A stretch of 42,049 bases of DNA from an uncultured Clostridia bacterium. Lineage in GTDB: Bacteria > Bacillota > Clostridia > Christensenellales > CAG-917. Each line of letters opens with the position of its first letter. Positions within the stretch are counted from its first letter, which is position 1. The DNA lies in contig CANQMD010000004.1 of the NCBI GenBank assembly GCA_947624885.1, positions 1 through 42,049 of the forward strand, read 5' to 3'. The notes beneath the pieces were generated by a model that saw nothing but the letters and a program-made list of their open reading frames with translations, was not told the origin of the DNA and did not search any database. Positions 30,044 to 39,227 of the stretch are shown here, one piece after another. The position numbers were made by a program, and so were the translations under genes.

Positions 30044-31435
30044 TCACAATTTTTCCACGACAGGCCCTTCCTTGGTGTCCTTGACGGAGTATCCCAATTC
30101 GGCGATTTTTGAGCGAAGCGCGTCCGCTGTCGCAAAGTCCTTTGCCGCTTTTGCCGCAGCGCGTTGTTCCACCAGCGCTTTCACGTCGGCGGGGATGTCG
30201 CTCTTTTGTTTGGCTTCGTAGTACGCCGTGAACTTTGCGGGCGTTTCTCTGAAAAATCCGAGCAATCCGTACGTCTTTTTGATCTGTTCCGCGTCGTTTG
30301 CGGCGCTCTTGTCGCCCGCGGCGAGTTTTGCCTTTATGCGTTTGAAATATCCAAACAGATCCGCCAGCGCTTTTGCGGTGTTAAAGTCGTCGTCCATGGC
30401 TCGGTTGAACGCCTCGTCGATATCGTCTGCGCTCCCGTCCGCCTTCAGGCCGCTCTCCTCGACCTCCGCCAACGTCTTGTAAAACCCGTACATATGCCTG
30501 TCCGCTTCGGGAAAAAGATCGTCCGTGATGTTGATATCTCCGCGGTAATTTGTCTGCAACAGAGCGTATTTTATTGTTTCGGGGGAGTATTCGTCCAGCA
30601 GGTCGCTCAAAAGCAGGCTGTTTCCCAGCGATTTGCTCATCTTTTGGCCGTTGACCTTGATGAGGCCGTTGTGTATCCAATATTTTGCAAACTGTTTGCC
30701 CGTCAGAGCCTCGGTCTGCGCGATCTCGTTCTCGTGGTGCGGAAACACCAGATCCCTTCCGCCGCCGTGGATGTCTATCTGCTCGCCAAACGCCGCTCTG
30801 TTCATCGCGGAGCACTCTATATGCCAGCCGGGTCTGCCTTTCCCCCAGGGCGATTCCCAATATATTTCGCCCTCTTTGGCGGATTTCCACAGCGCAAAGT
30901 CCAGCGGATCCAGCTTATTCTCCTCGTTTTCGATGCGCACGCTCTCGTACGCGTCCTCGGTGCGCCTGCCGCTCAGCTTGCCGTAGCCGGGGAAACTGTC
31001 CACCTTGAAGTACACGTCGCCGCGCTCGGTAGGGTAGGCGTGACCGCTCTCTATCAAGCGGGAGATGAAGTCGATGATGTTGTCGATGTTTTCGGTCGCT
31101 TTCAGCCACACCGTAGGGTCGTCCACCTCAAAACGCCTCATGAGAGCGTCGATGTTTTTGATCATCATCGCGGCGTATTCAAGCGCGGGGATACCCGTTT
31201 CGTGCGACTTTGCGATAATCTTGTCGTCGACGTCGGTATAGTTGCGCGCGTACTTGACATCATAGCCCGCCTTTTCAAGATATTTGCGAATGATGTCGTA
31301 GATCAGCGCCTGATACGCGTGTCCTATGTGCGCCTCGCCCGACACCGTGATGCCGCACGCGTACATTTTCACTTTGCCTTCCTCAAGCGGCGCAAAGTCC
31401 TCTTTTCTGCGGGTGAGAGTGTTGTATATTTTCAT
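30044..31435 (-). CDS. cysS: Cysteinyl-tRNA synthetase
   Basis: MKIYNTLTRRKEDFAPLEEGKVKMYACGITVSGEAHIGHAYQALIYDIIRKYL, WHIECSAM, KMSKSLGN. Confidence 0.97.
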   Translation of the reverse strand: MKIYNTLTRRKEDFAPLEEGKVKMYACGITVSGEAHIGHAYQALIYDIIRKYLEKAGYDVKYARNYTDVDDKIIAKSHETGIPALEYAAMMIKNIDALMRRFEVDDPTVWLKATENIDNIIDFISRLIESGHAYPTERGDVYFKVDSFPGYGKLSGRRTEDAYESVRIENEENKLDPLDFALWKSAKEGEIYWESPWGKGRPGWHIECSAMNRAAFGEQIDIHGGGRDLVFPHHENEIAQTEALTGKQFAKYWIHNGLIKVNGQKMSKSLGNSLLLSDLLDEYSPETIKYALLQTNYRGDINITDDLFPEADRHMYGFYKTLAEVEESGLKADGSADDIDEAFNRAMDDDFNTAKALADLFGYFKRIKAKLAAGDKSAANDAEQIKKTYGLLGFFRETPAKFTAYYEAKQKSDIPADVKALVEQRAAAKAAKDFATADALRSKIAELGYSVKDTKEGPVVEKL

Positions 31436-31514
31436 ATTCAGTCCTCGATTTTATGCGGTTTATTCTCTCAAAATATATGCAGGCAAGTCGCCAAACGATT
31501 TGCCTGCACCAAAG

Positions 31515-33599
31515 TTATTCGCCGTCCTTTTCGTCCGTCCCGTTGTCCTCGGCGGGCAAGTCCTTGTCGCCTACGGGCGGATCGCCTTCGGTCTGCTGTG
31601 GCGCGGGCAACTCTATTGTCGCGGGAGGCTCGTTTTCCGCCTGTTTACGCTTTGATCTCTGCGGTTTTTGTTCCGCGGGTTTTTCGACGGGGATCTCGTT
31701 TGCGTCGCTCCTATTGATCTTTGAGGAGAATATCCCTTCGCCGTCGTTTTCCTCGCCGAACAGCGCGTCGATCTCGTCCTCGTAGATCGTTTCCTTTTCG
31801 TACAGCAGTTTGACCATAGCGTCCATGATGGGCCTGTTTTCGCGCAGGATTGACAGGGCGATCTGATACTGTTCGTCCAGGATCCTCTTGACTTCCTTGT
31901 CTATCATCGCCGCCACGTCGTCGCTGTAGTTGAGTTGCGTTTGGTAATCGCGCCCCAAAAACACCTCTTCGCTCGCGCCGAGATACATGTTGCCGATCGC
32001 CTCGGACATGCCCCATTCAGTCACCATTTTGCGTGCGAGTTTGCTTGCGCGTTGAATATCGTTTGACGCGCCCGTCGACACGTCCTGAATCACCAATTCC
32101 TCCGCGGCGCGACCGCCCAGCAGCATAGTGATGTTGTCAAGCAGCTTGCCTTTGGTCATATGGTTGTCGTCCGTTTCGGGCAGGGTGATGGTGTAGCCCG
32201 CCGCCATGCCGCGCGGGATTATGCTCACCTCGTGCACGCTGTCGCAATGCTTCATCTTTTTGGCGATAATCGCGTGTCCGCTCTCGTGGTACGCGGTTAT
32301 GCGTTTGTCCGATTCCGTGACAAGTCTGCTCTTTTTTGCGGGACCCGCCATGACTTTGTTTATCGCCTCGCTTATATCCTTCATGCAGATCAGCCCGCGA
32401 TTTGCTCTTGCCGCGAGGATCGCCGCCTCGTTCAAAATGTTTTCAATGTCCGCGCCCGTAAATCCAGATGTAAGTCTTGCAAGGCTCTTGAAGTTCACGT
32501 CCGCCGCCAAAGGCTTGTTGCGGGCATGCACTTTGAAGATGTCCTCTCTGCCTTTCACGTCTGGCACGTTGACGTAGATCTGCCTGTCAAATCTGCCCGG
32601 CCTCATAAGCGCGGGATCGAGTATATCCGAGCGGTTTGTCGCCGCCATGACGATTATCGAACTGTTGGATTCAAAACCGTCCATCTGCACAAGCAACTGA
32701 TTCAGCGTCTGTTCGCGCTCGTCGTTTCCGCCGCCGAGTCCCGCGCCGCGCTGTCTGCCCACCGCGTCTATCTCGTCGATAAAGATGATGCATGGCATAT
32801 TCTTTTTTGCTTGGTCAAACAGATCGCGCACTCTCGACGCGCCCACGCCGACAAACATTTCCACAAAGTCCGATCCGCTTATTGAAAAGAATGGGACGTT
32901 CGCCTCGCCCGCCACCGCTTTTGCAAACAGAGTCTTGCCCGTTCCCGGAGGCCCCACCAGCAACACGCCGTGCGGGATACGCGCGCCTATATCCATATAT
33001 TTTTTTGGATATTTCAAAAAGTCGACGATCTCTTGCAGTTCCTGTTTTTCCTCTTCCGCGCCCGCAACGTCGCTGAATCTCACCTTTATATCGCGCACCT
33101 GATTCGCTGTCGTCTTGCCAAAGTTCATAGCTTGGTTGTTCACGCCCGCGGACTTGCGCAGGATGATTATAAACACGATGAACAGTATTGCGTACAGCAC
33201 GATCGGCACCAGCAGACTGCTGATCAGCGATCCTCTTGAGGGGTCGTTGTACTCTCTTGGCAGCGACAAAATTTGCACCGCGAGGTCGGGGTTGACCTCT
33301 TTCACGTCCTCCGCCCATTGCTGGATGGAGTTTTCAAGTTCGGTGCGGGAGGGGATATTCGCATAAAAGCGCACTTTGCTTTCGCCGTTCAGCAAAATAT
33401 CCACGCTGTAGCTTCCGTCAACTCTCAGCGCCGCCACTTTGCCTTCCTTGATCAACGATTCAAGCGTATTTTGTCCCTCCGCGATCCCCGCGTATCCCAA
33501 CTCCTTGGGCGCGGTCAGCGTATACGCCAAAACGATCGCCAAGATCACAAGCGCGATCGCGGCGATGATAAAAATTACTCGTCTAGTGGATGCTTTCAT
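31515..33599 (-). CDS. ftsH: ATP-dependent zinc metalloprotease FtsH
   Basis: [67 protein letters not shown] (HExxH), AAA second region of homology. Confidence 0.97.
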   Translation of the reverse strand: MKASTRRVIFIIAAIALVILAIVLAYTLTAPKELGYAGIAEGQNTLESLIKEGKVAALRVDGSYSVDILLNGESKVRFYANIPSRTELENSIQQWAEDVKEVNPDLAVQILSLPREYNDPSRGSLISSLLVPIVLYAILFIVFIIILRKSAGVNNQAMNFGKTTANQVRDIKVRFSDVAGAEEEKQELQEIVDFLKYPKKYMDIGARIPHGVLLVGPPGTGKTLFAKAVAGEANVPFFSISGSDFVEMFVGVGASRVRDLFDQAKKNMPCIIFIDEIDAVGRQRGAGLGGGNDEREQTLNQLLVQMDGFESNSSIIVMAATNRSDILDPALMRPGRFDRQIYVNVPDVKGREDIFKVHARNKPLAADVNFKSLARLTSGFTGADIENILNEAAILAARANRGLICMKDISEAINKVMAGPAKKSRLVTESDKRITAYHESGHAIIAKKMKHCDSVHEVSIIPRGMAAGYTITLPETDDNHMTKGKLLDNITMLLGGRAAEELVIQDVSTGASNDIQRASKLARKMVTEWGMSEAIGNMYLGASEEVFLGRDYQTQLNYSDDVAAMIDKEVKRILDEQYQIALSILRENRPIMDAMVKLLYEKETIYEDEIDALFGEENDGEGIFSSKINRSDANEIPVEKPAEQKPQRSKRKQAENEPPATIELPAPQQTEGDPPVGDKDLPAEDNGTDEKDGE

Positions 33600-33899
33600 C
33601 TGTCCTCCTTCAAAAAGCCTTCAAACGCACATTTATATATACGTTCTCAATTATATAAAGCAAACCCAAAAAAGTCAATCGCAAAAGGCCTGCAATTTGC
33701 AAAGCCCGCCCGACTGTCTATATTATGGGCAAATTATGAGATATATTTGTTAAAACTACGTTAAAACTATGTTAAAATCTGTTGATTTGATGGCGTACTT
33801 TGTCAAACGCAGATTTCAAAAGCTCCCGCAAACATCAAGCAAATACTTTACAAACGTTATTTTTGTATTTATAATTATAAGATATCAAAGAGGTGTTTT

Positions 33900-35282
33900 A
33901 TGGAAAACGTTGACATTGCATTGATCCTGACGGACAAAAGCTACGTCGGCAAGGACGTAGTGGTTGCGGGCTGGGTGCGCACCGCGCGCGACAGCAAAAC
34001 CATGGCGTTTCTCGCGCTCAACGACGGCACTTCGCTCAAGCATCTGCAGATCGTCGTCAACAAGGCGGAGTACGCGGGCGACCTTGGCGGGGTGCTCAAA
34101 AACGGCGTATCCGTCAAAGTGGAGGGCAAGGTAGTCCCCGCGCTCAAGGAGGGCGATGTGGAGATCAACGCGACCTCCATACAGCTTCTCGGCGATTGTC
34201 CGTCCGACTATCCTTTGCAGAAAAAGTATCACAGCATGGAGTTTTTGCGCACCATACCCGCGCTGAGGCCTCGCACCAACACCTTCAACGCAATGTTGCG
34301 CGTGCGCTCCAAACTGAGTTTTGCCATACACCGCTTCTTTCAGGAGAACGGATTCACCTACGTGCACACTCCCATCATCACGGGCAGCGACTGCGAAGGC
34401 GCGGGCGAGATCTTCCGCGTGACCACCAACACCTATTTCGACGCGCTCAAAGCCAAGGACGAGGACAGCTATATTTTGGGCGACTTCTTCGGCAGAAAGG
34501 CGGGGCTTACGGTCAGCGGCCAGCTTGAGGGCGAAGTTGCCGCGATGGCGATGGGCAAGATCTACACTTTCGGCCCCACATTCCGCGCGGAAAACAGCAA
34601 CACCCCCCGCCACGCGGCGGAGTTTTGGCAGGTGGAGCCCGAGGTTGCTTTCGCCAAACTCCCCGACATCATCAAGATCGCCGAAAGCATGATCAAGTAT
34701 ATCATCAAAGCGGTTTTGGACGAATGCCCCGACGAGATCGCCTTCTTTGAAAACGCCTTTGAAAAAGGACTGAGAGCAAAGTTGCAAAGCGTTGTGGACA
34801 GCGATTTTGCCGTCCTCGACTACGCCGACGCGATCGACATTCTCAAAAAGAGCGGGCAGACTTTCCAATACCCCGTGGAGTGGGGGCTGGACCTCCAGTC
34901 CGAGCATGAGCGCTACATCACGGAGCAAGTTTTGGGCAAGCCCGTGTTCATCGTCAACTATCCCAAGCACATCAAGTCCTTCTACATGAAGCAGAATCCC
35001 GACGGCAAGACCGTTGCGGCGACCGACCTGCTTGTGCCCGGCGTAGGCGAGATCATCGGCTGCAGCGAGCGCGAGGAGAATTACGACAAACTCAGATCCG
35101 CCATGGTCGAAAGAGGCATGAATCTTGCCGATTATCAGGGCTATCTTGAGTTGCGCAAGTACGGCTCCGTCCCCCACAGCGGCTACGGCCTCGGCCTCGA
35201 GCGCATCCTGATGTATGTCACGGGCATAAACAATATAAGGGATGTGCAGTTGTTCGCCCGCACCGCCGGCGACCTCATGTAA
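33900..35282 (+). CDS. asnS: Asparaginyl-tRNA synthetase
   Basis: VVVAGWVRTARDSKTMAFLALNDGTSLKHLQIVV, FGPTFRAENSNTPRHAAEFWQVEPEVAF, SGYGLGLERILMYVTGINNIRDVQLF. Confidence 0.96.
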   Translation: MENVDIALILTDKSYVGKDVVVAGWVRTARDSKTMAFLALNDGTSLKHLQIVVNKAEYAGDLGGVLKNGVSVKVEGKVVPALKEGDVEINATSIQLLGDCPSDYPLQKKYHSMEFLRTIPALRPRTNTFNAMLRVRSKLSFAIHRFFQENGFTYVHTPIITGSDCEGAGEIFRVTTNTYFDALKAKDEDSYILGDFFGRKAGLTVSGQLEGEVAAMAMGKIYTFGPTFRAENSNTPRHAAEFWQVEPEVAFAKLPDIIKIAESMIKYIIKAVLDECPDEIAFFENAFEKGLRAKLQSVVDSDFAVLDYADAIDILKKSGQTFQYPVEWGLDLQSEHERYITEQVLGKPVFIVNYPKHIKSFYMKQNPDGKTVAATDLLVPGVGEIIGCSEREENYDKLRSAMVERGMNLADYQGYLELRKYGSVPHSGYGLGLERILMYVTGINNIRDVQLFARTAGDLM

Positions 35283-35295
35283 AACGGCGCTATTT

Positions 35296-35530
35296 GGCGA
35301 AATACTGCGTCAGGTCAAATTTTCTCGTCGTCATGTACGTCTATGTACATTAGGCGACTCAAAAATTTGCCCTTCCTTGTCTTTCATCCAAATATCGCCG
35401 TTTTCCGGGGACATATGGGTGAAACACAGCAACACCGCAAAACGCTTTCGCGTCATGCATCCAAATATCAAAGTTTGGGGCAAGAAGCAGAGGCGAAATA
35501 CTGCGTCAGGTCAAATTTTCTCGTCGTCAT
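35296..35530. repeat. 39-bp perfect direct repeat pair; the first copy forms the left arm of a hairpin
   Basis: GGCGAAATACTGCGTCAGGTCAAATTTTCTCGTCGTCAT at 35296-35334 and 35492-35530; hairpin CAAATTTTCTCGTCGTCATGTAC / GTACATTAGGCGACTCAAAAATTTG at 35316-35369. Confidence 0.88.
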
Positions 35531-35918
35531 TGAACGCGACAGGCGTTGTCACTCGGACATTGTTAATGAATGACCCACCCTCGCCTCACGGCGTTCCCCG
35601 CCCTCCCCGAACAGGCAGACTGTTTGTGCTCTACGCACAAACTCCTTATTAACGTTACGTCGCGGCAGGGTCGGGGAAAAGCTACGCTCGCTCACCGCGT
35701 TACGTCGTGCAGACAAGTCTGCATTTATGCCACTTGTTCGGGCGGAATAAAACAGAAGCCCCGCCCTCACTGCGTACTATTGCAAAATTGCTTGCTCCGC
35801 ATTGTCGCTCGGACACGGCAGAGGGGTAGTAAGAGGACGACTCGGACAAGGGTTGTACTATCCACTCAGACAGGGCAGGGCACTTGTATAGCTACGCTCG
35901 GACAGACGTTTCCAAATC

Positions 35919-35975
35919 AAGGCGCCCCTTAGTAAGGGGAGCTGTCCGCCGATATTCTGCGGACTGAGGGGATTG
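35919..35975. repeat. Family B repeat copy
   Basis: AAGGCGCCCCTTAGTAAGGGGAGCTGTCCGCCGATATTCTGCGGACTGAGGGGATTG. Confidence 0.88.
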
Positions 35976-35998
35976 TCAAAAAACAACTCATACTCGCT

Positions 35999-36027
35999 GT
36001 CATTCTGAGCGCAGTCGAAGAATCCCC
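35999..36027. repeat. Family A repeat copy
   Basis: GTCATTCTGAGCGCAGTCGAAGAATCCCC. Confidence 0.9.
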
Positions 36028-36060
36028 TTTGCAGAGGCACAGCGCAAGTTTCTCGTCAAA

Positions 36061-36157
36061 AAGGCTCCCTTTAGATTTACCCCACAAAATTCGACAAGCT
36101 CATTTTGCGGGGACCCCGATGTGGGGAGCCGGCACCTTCAGGTGCCTGAGGGGATTG
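36061..36157. repeat. Family B variant with altered internal hairpins
   Basis: AAGGCTCCCTTTAG...CCCCACAAAATTCGACAAGCTCATTTTGCGGGG...GGGGAGCCGGCACCTTCAGGTGCCTGAGGGGATTG. Confidence 0.8.
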
Positions 36158-36221
36158 TCGCGGGCAGCAGCCCCAGCCCACAACGTTGGACTTGCCGAAG
36201 TTCAACGCCACCAAAAAGCCT

Positions 36222-37220
36222 ATGTCAACAACACTTTACAAATCCAAGCTGTCCGTCAGGGACACCGAAAAGGCGATCAAGTTTGTCAAGGACACGTTTC
36301 AGCGCAACCTTGTCAAAAGTTTTGGTTTTGAGCGGGTATCCGCGCCTATGATCGTGCCGGCGGGGATAGGCATCAACGACGATCTCAACGGCGTAGAGCG
36401 CCCCGTGAGTTTTGACATTCCCAACTGTGGCGGCGCGACGGCGGAGGTAGTGCAGTCGTTGGCAAAGTGGAAGCGGGTGGCGCTCAAGCGGTACGGCTAT
36501 CGCGACGGCGAGGGGCTGTACACGGACATGAACGCGCTTCGTCGCGACGACATTCTGGACGCACAGCACAGCGTTTACGTCGATCAGTGGGATTGGGAGA
36601 TGGTCATCTCGAAGGGACACCGCACGGAGTCGTTTTTGAAGATGGTCGTGACGCGCATTGTCGGCGCGATCGTTGACACGCTTGAGGAAACCAAGCGGCA
36701 GTTTCCGCAGCTGACCTTGACGCTCTCGCGGGACGTGAAGTTCATCACCACGCAGGAGGCGCTTGACCTCTACCCCACGCTTTGTCCGCACGAGAGGGAA
36801 CGTGCGCTTTGCAGGGAGCACGGCACGGTATTTTTGATGAAGATAGGCGGCGCGTTGTCCGACGGCAAGCCGCACGACGGCAGAGCGCCGGACTATGACG
36901 ATTGGTCGCTCAACGGCGACATCCTGTTTTACGACGAAGCCATCGACGACAGCGTGGAAATCTCCTCCATGGGCATACGCGTCGATTCCGACAGCCTGCT
37001 GCGCCAGCTTGAGGTCGCGGGCGCGACGGACAAGCTGAAGTACGACTATCACAAGCAGGTCCTTGCGGGGGAGTTGCCGCTTTCCATCGGCGGCGGGATA
37101 GGGCAGTCCAGGCTGTGTATGCTGCTGCTTGAAAAGGCGCACATCGGCGAAGTGCAGGTCGGCATATGGCCGGACAACATGCGCGCGGAGTGCGAAGCGC
37201 GTGGCGTAAAGCTGCTATGA
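36222..37220 (+). CDS. asnA: Aspartate--ammonia ligase (asparagine synthetase A)
   Basis: MSTTLYKSKLSVRDTEKAIKFVKDTFQRNLVKSFGFERVSAPMIVPAGIGINDDLNGVERPVSFDIP..., DMNALRRDD, YVDQWDWE. Start uncertain: 36222 ATG chosen, TTG at 36186 possible. Confidence 0.94.
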   Translation: MSTTLYKSKLSVRDTEKAIKFVKDTFQRNLVKSFGFERVSAPMIVPAGIGINDDLNGVERPVSFDIPNCGGATAEVVQSLAKWKRVALKRYGYRDGEGLYTDMNALRRDDILDAQHSVYVDQWDWEMVISKGHRTESFLKMVVTRIVGAIVDTLEETKRQFPQLTLTLSRDVKFITTQEALDLYPTLCPHERERALCREHGTVFLMKIGGALSDGKPHDGRAPDYDDWSLNGDILFYDEAIDDSVEISSMGIRVDSDSLLRQLEVAGATDKLKYDYHKQVLAGELPLSIGGGIGQSRLCMLLLEKAHIGEVQVGIWPDNMRAECEARGVKLL

Positions 37221-37286
37221 AATTGCAAAAACAGAGGTTTATCACCTCAAAATATACATATAAACATTAAATTCGAGGTTTTGACT

Positions 37287-39032
37287 ATGGAAATGAGAAC
37301 ACACACTTGCGGCGAACTCCGCGAGGGCGACGTTGGCAAACAAGTGAAACTTTGCGGCTGGCTCAGCAGCGTGCGCGACCTTGGCGCGGTGATATTTTTT
37401 GTGCTGAGGGATTTTTACGGCTACACTCAGGCGGTCGTTTCCGACGACGCGATGAAGGAGCAGATCCGATCCATTCCGCGCGAGAGCACCGTATCGGTGG
37501 AGGGCAAAGTCGTGTTGAGGAGCGCCCCCAACAAGGACATGCCCACGGGCATGATCGAGATCGAGCCAAACAAGGTGGAGGTGCTTGGCAGGTGTTACGA
37601 GCAGTTGCCGTTTGAGGTGGCGACCTCCACGCAATCCCGCGAGGACGCGAGGCTCAAATATCGTTTTCTCGACTTGCGCAATCCCGAAGTCAAAAACAAG
37701 ATCGTATTCCGCTCCAAGGTGGTGTCCTATCTGCGGCAGAAGATGACGGAGCTTGGTTTTCTTGAGATCACCACGCCAATACTCACGTCAAGTTCGCCTG
37801 AGGGCGCGAGGGACTACATTGTGCCGTCCAGGCTTTATCCGGGGCATTTTTACGCATTGCCTCAAGCGCCTCAGCAGTACAAGCAGTTGCTCATGACCAG
37901 CGGCTTTGACAGATATTTTCAGATCGCGCCCTGTTTCCGCGACGAGGACGCGCGTGCGGACCGCAGTCCGGGCGAATTTTATCAGCTTGATTGCGAGATG
38001 TGTTTCGCCACGCAGGAGGACGTGTTTGCGGTGATGGAGCAGGTGCTGAGCGGCGTTTTCAAGCAGTTCTCGCCCGCGGGATACAAGGTTGACGAGGGCC
38101 CCTTCCGTCGCATATCCTATCGCGACGCGATGCGCGATTACGGCTCCGACAAGCCCGATCTTCGCAACCCGCTCATCATCAAGGACGTGACGGATCTGCT
38201 AAAAGGCAAAGCGCCCTTCTTTGAAGAGGGCAAGACGATCAAGGCGATCGCAGTCAACGATTTTGCACAAACCCGCAAGTGGATCGACGCGCTTGCGGAG
38301 CGCGTCAAGCAAAACGGCGCGACGGGCATGTATTGGTTCAAGCTGGACGAAAACGGCGAGCCTGCGGGCGGCATATCCAAGTTTGTTGCGGACAGCAAGG
38401 ATGCGCTTATCGAGCGGCTTGGGCTGAAGGCGGGCGGATTTGTCGCGCTCGTAGCGGAGCAAAAGGGCGTCGAAAAGCAAGCGGGCTATCTGCGCACGGA
38501 GTTGGGCGTAGGGCTTGACCTGCTTGAAAAGAACGCCTTCCGTTTCTGCTGGATAGTGGACTTCCCGATGTACGAGTATGACGACGACGGCGTGCTCGGA
38601 TTTTGTCACAACCCGTTCTCCATGCCGCAAGGCGGGCTGGAGGCGCTCAACACCAAAGATCCTCTGGACATACTTGCCTATCAATACGACAGCGTTGTCA
38701 ACGGTGTAGAACTTTCCAGCGGCGCGGTGCGCAATCACGAGCCCGCGATCATGGAACGCGCGTTTGAGATCGTCGGCTACGGCAAGGATGTGATCGAACA
38801 GAAGTTTTCCGCGCTTTACAACGCGTTCAAATTCGGAGCGCCGCCGCACGCGGGCATCGCGCCGGGCGTAGACAGGATGGTGATGTTGCTGCTTGGCGAG
38901 CAAAACATTCGCGAGATCATCACGTTCCCAATGGACAGAAACGCTCGCGACGTGCTTATGGGCGCACCCTCGACCGTGACGGAAAAGCAATTGAAAGAGG
39001 TGCACATCAAACTCGACCTGCCCAAGGACTGA
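37287..39032 (+). CDS. aspS: Aspartyl-tRNA synthetase (bacterial type with GAD insertion domain)
   Basis: MEMRTHTCGELREGDVGKQVKLCGWLSSVRDLGAVIFFVLRD, FQIAPCFRDEDARADRSPGEFYQLDCEM, GAPPHAGIAPGVDRMVMLL. Confidence 0.97.
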   Translation: MEMRTHTCGELREGDVGKQVKLCGWLSSVRDLGAVIFFVLRDFYGYTQAVVSDDAMKEQIRSIPRESTVSVEGKVVLRSAPNKDMPTGMIEIEPNKVEVLGRCYEQLPFEVATSTQSREDARLKYRFLDLRNPEVKNKIVFRSKVVSYLRQKMTELGFLEITTPILTSSSPEGARDYIVPSRLYPGHFYALPQAPQQYKQLLMTSGFDRYFQIAPCFRDEDARADRSPGEFYQLDCEMCFATQEDVFAVMEQVLSGVFKQFSPAGYKVDEGPFRRISYRDAMRDYGSDKPDLRNPLIIKDVTDLLKGKAPFFEEGKTIKAIAVNDFAQTRKWIDALAERVKQNGATGMYWFKLDENGEPAGGISKFVADSKDALIERLGLKAGGFVALVAEQKGVEKQAGYLRTELGVGLDLLEKNAFRFCWIVDFPMYEYDDDGVLGFCHNPFSMPQGGLEALNTKDPLDILAYQYDSVVNGVELSSGAVRNHEPAIMERAFEIVGYGKDVIEQKFSALYNAFKFGAPPHAGIAPGVDRMVMLLLGEQNIREIITFPMDRNARDVLMGAPSTVTEKQLKEVHIKLDLPKD

Positions 39033-39227
39033 GGCGGACAAGCGAAAGATCGCGGCACAAAACCTCTCAAAAAGCGCGTTTGTACGCCCATTTTCAAAAA
39101 AAGTCGAACATTAAGTGAAACAAATGGGGCAAGTTGTGTTTGACAACGCGCAAAATATAGTTTATAAATATATAGCATAGATTTTTTGTCCGCGCCCACG
39201 CGGCGGGGCAAATGTGGAGATACCGGT

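Noticed and set aside
35549-36040. Small ORFs in the asnS-asnA intergenic mosaic
   Set aside because: Composed of dispersed repeats, overlapping on both strands, no ribosome-binding sites or family signatures.
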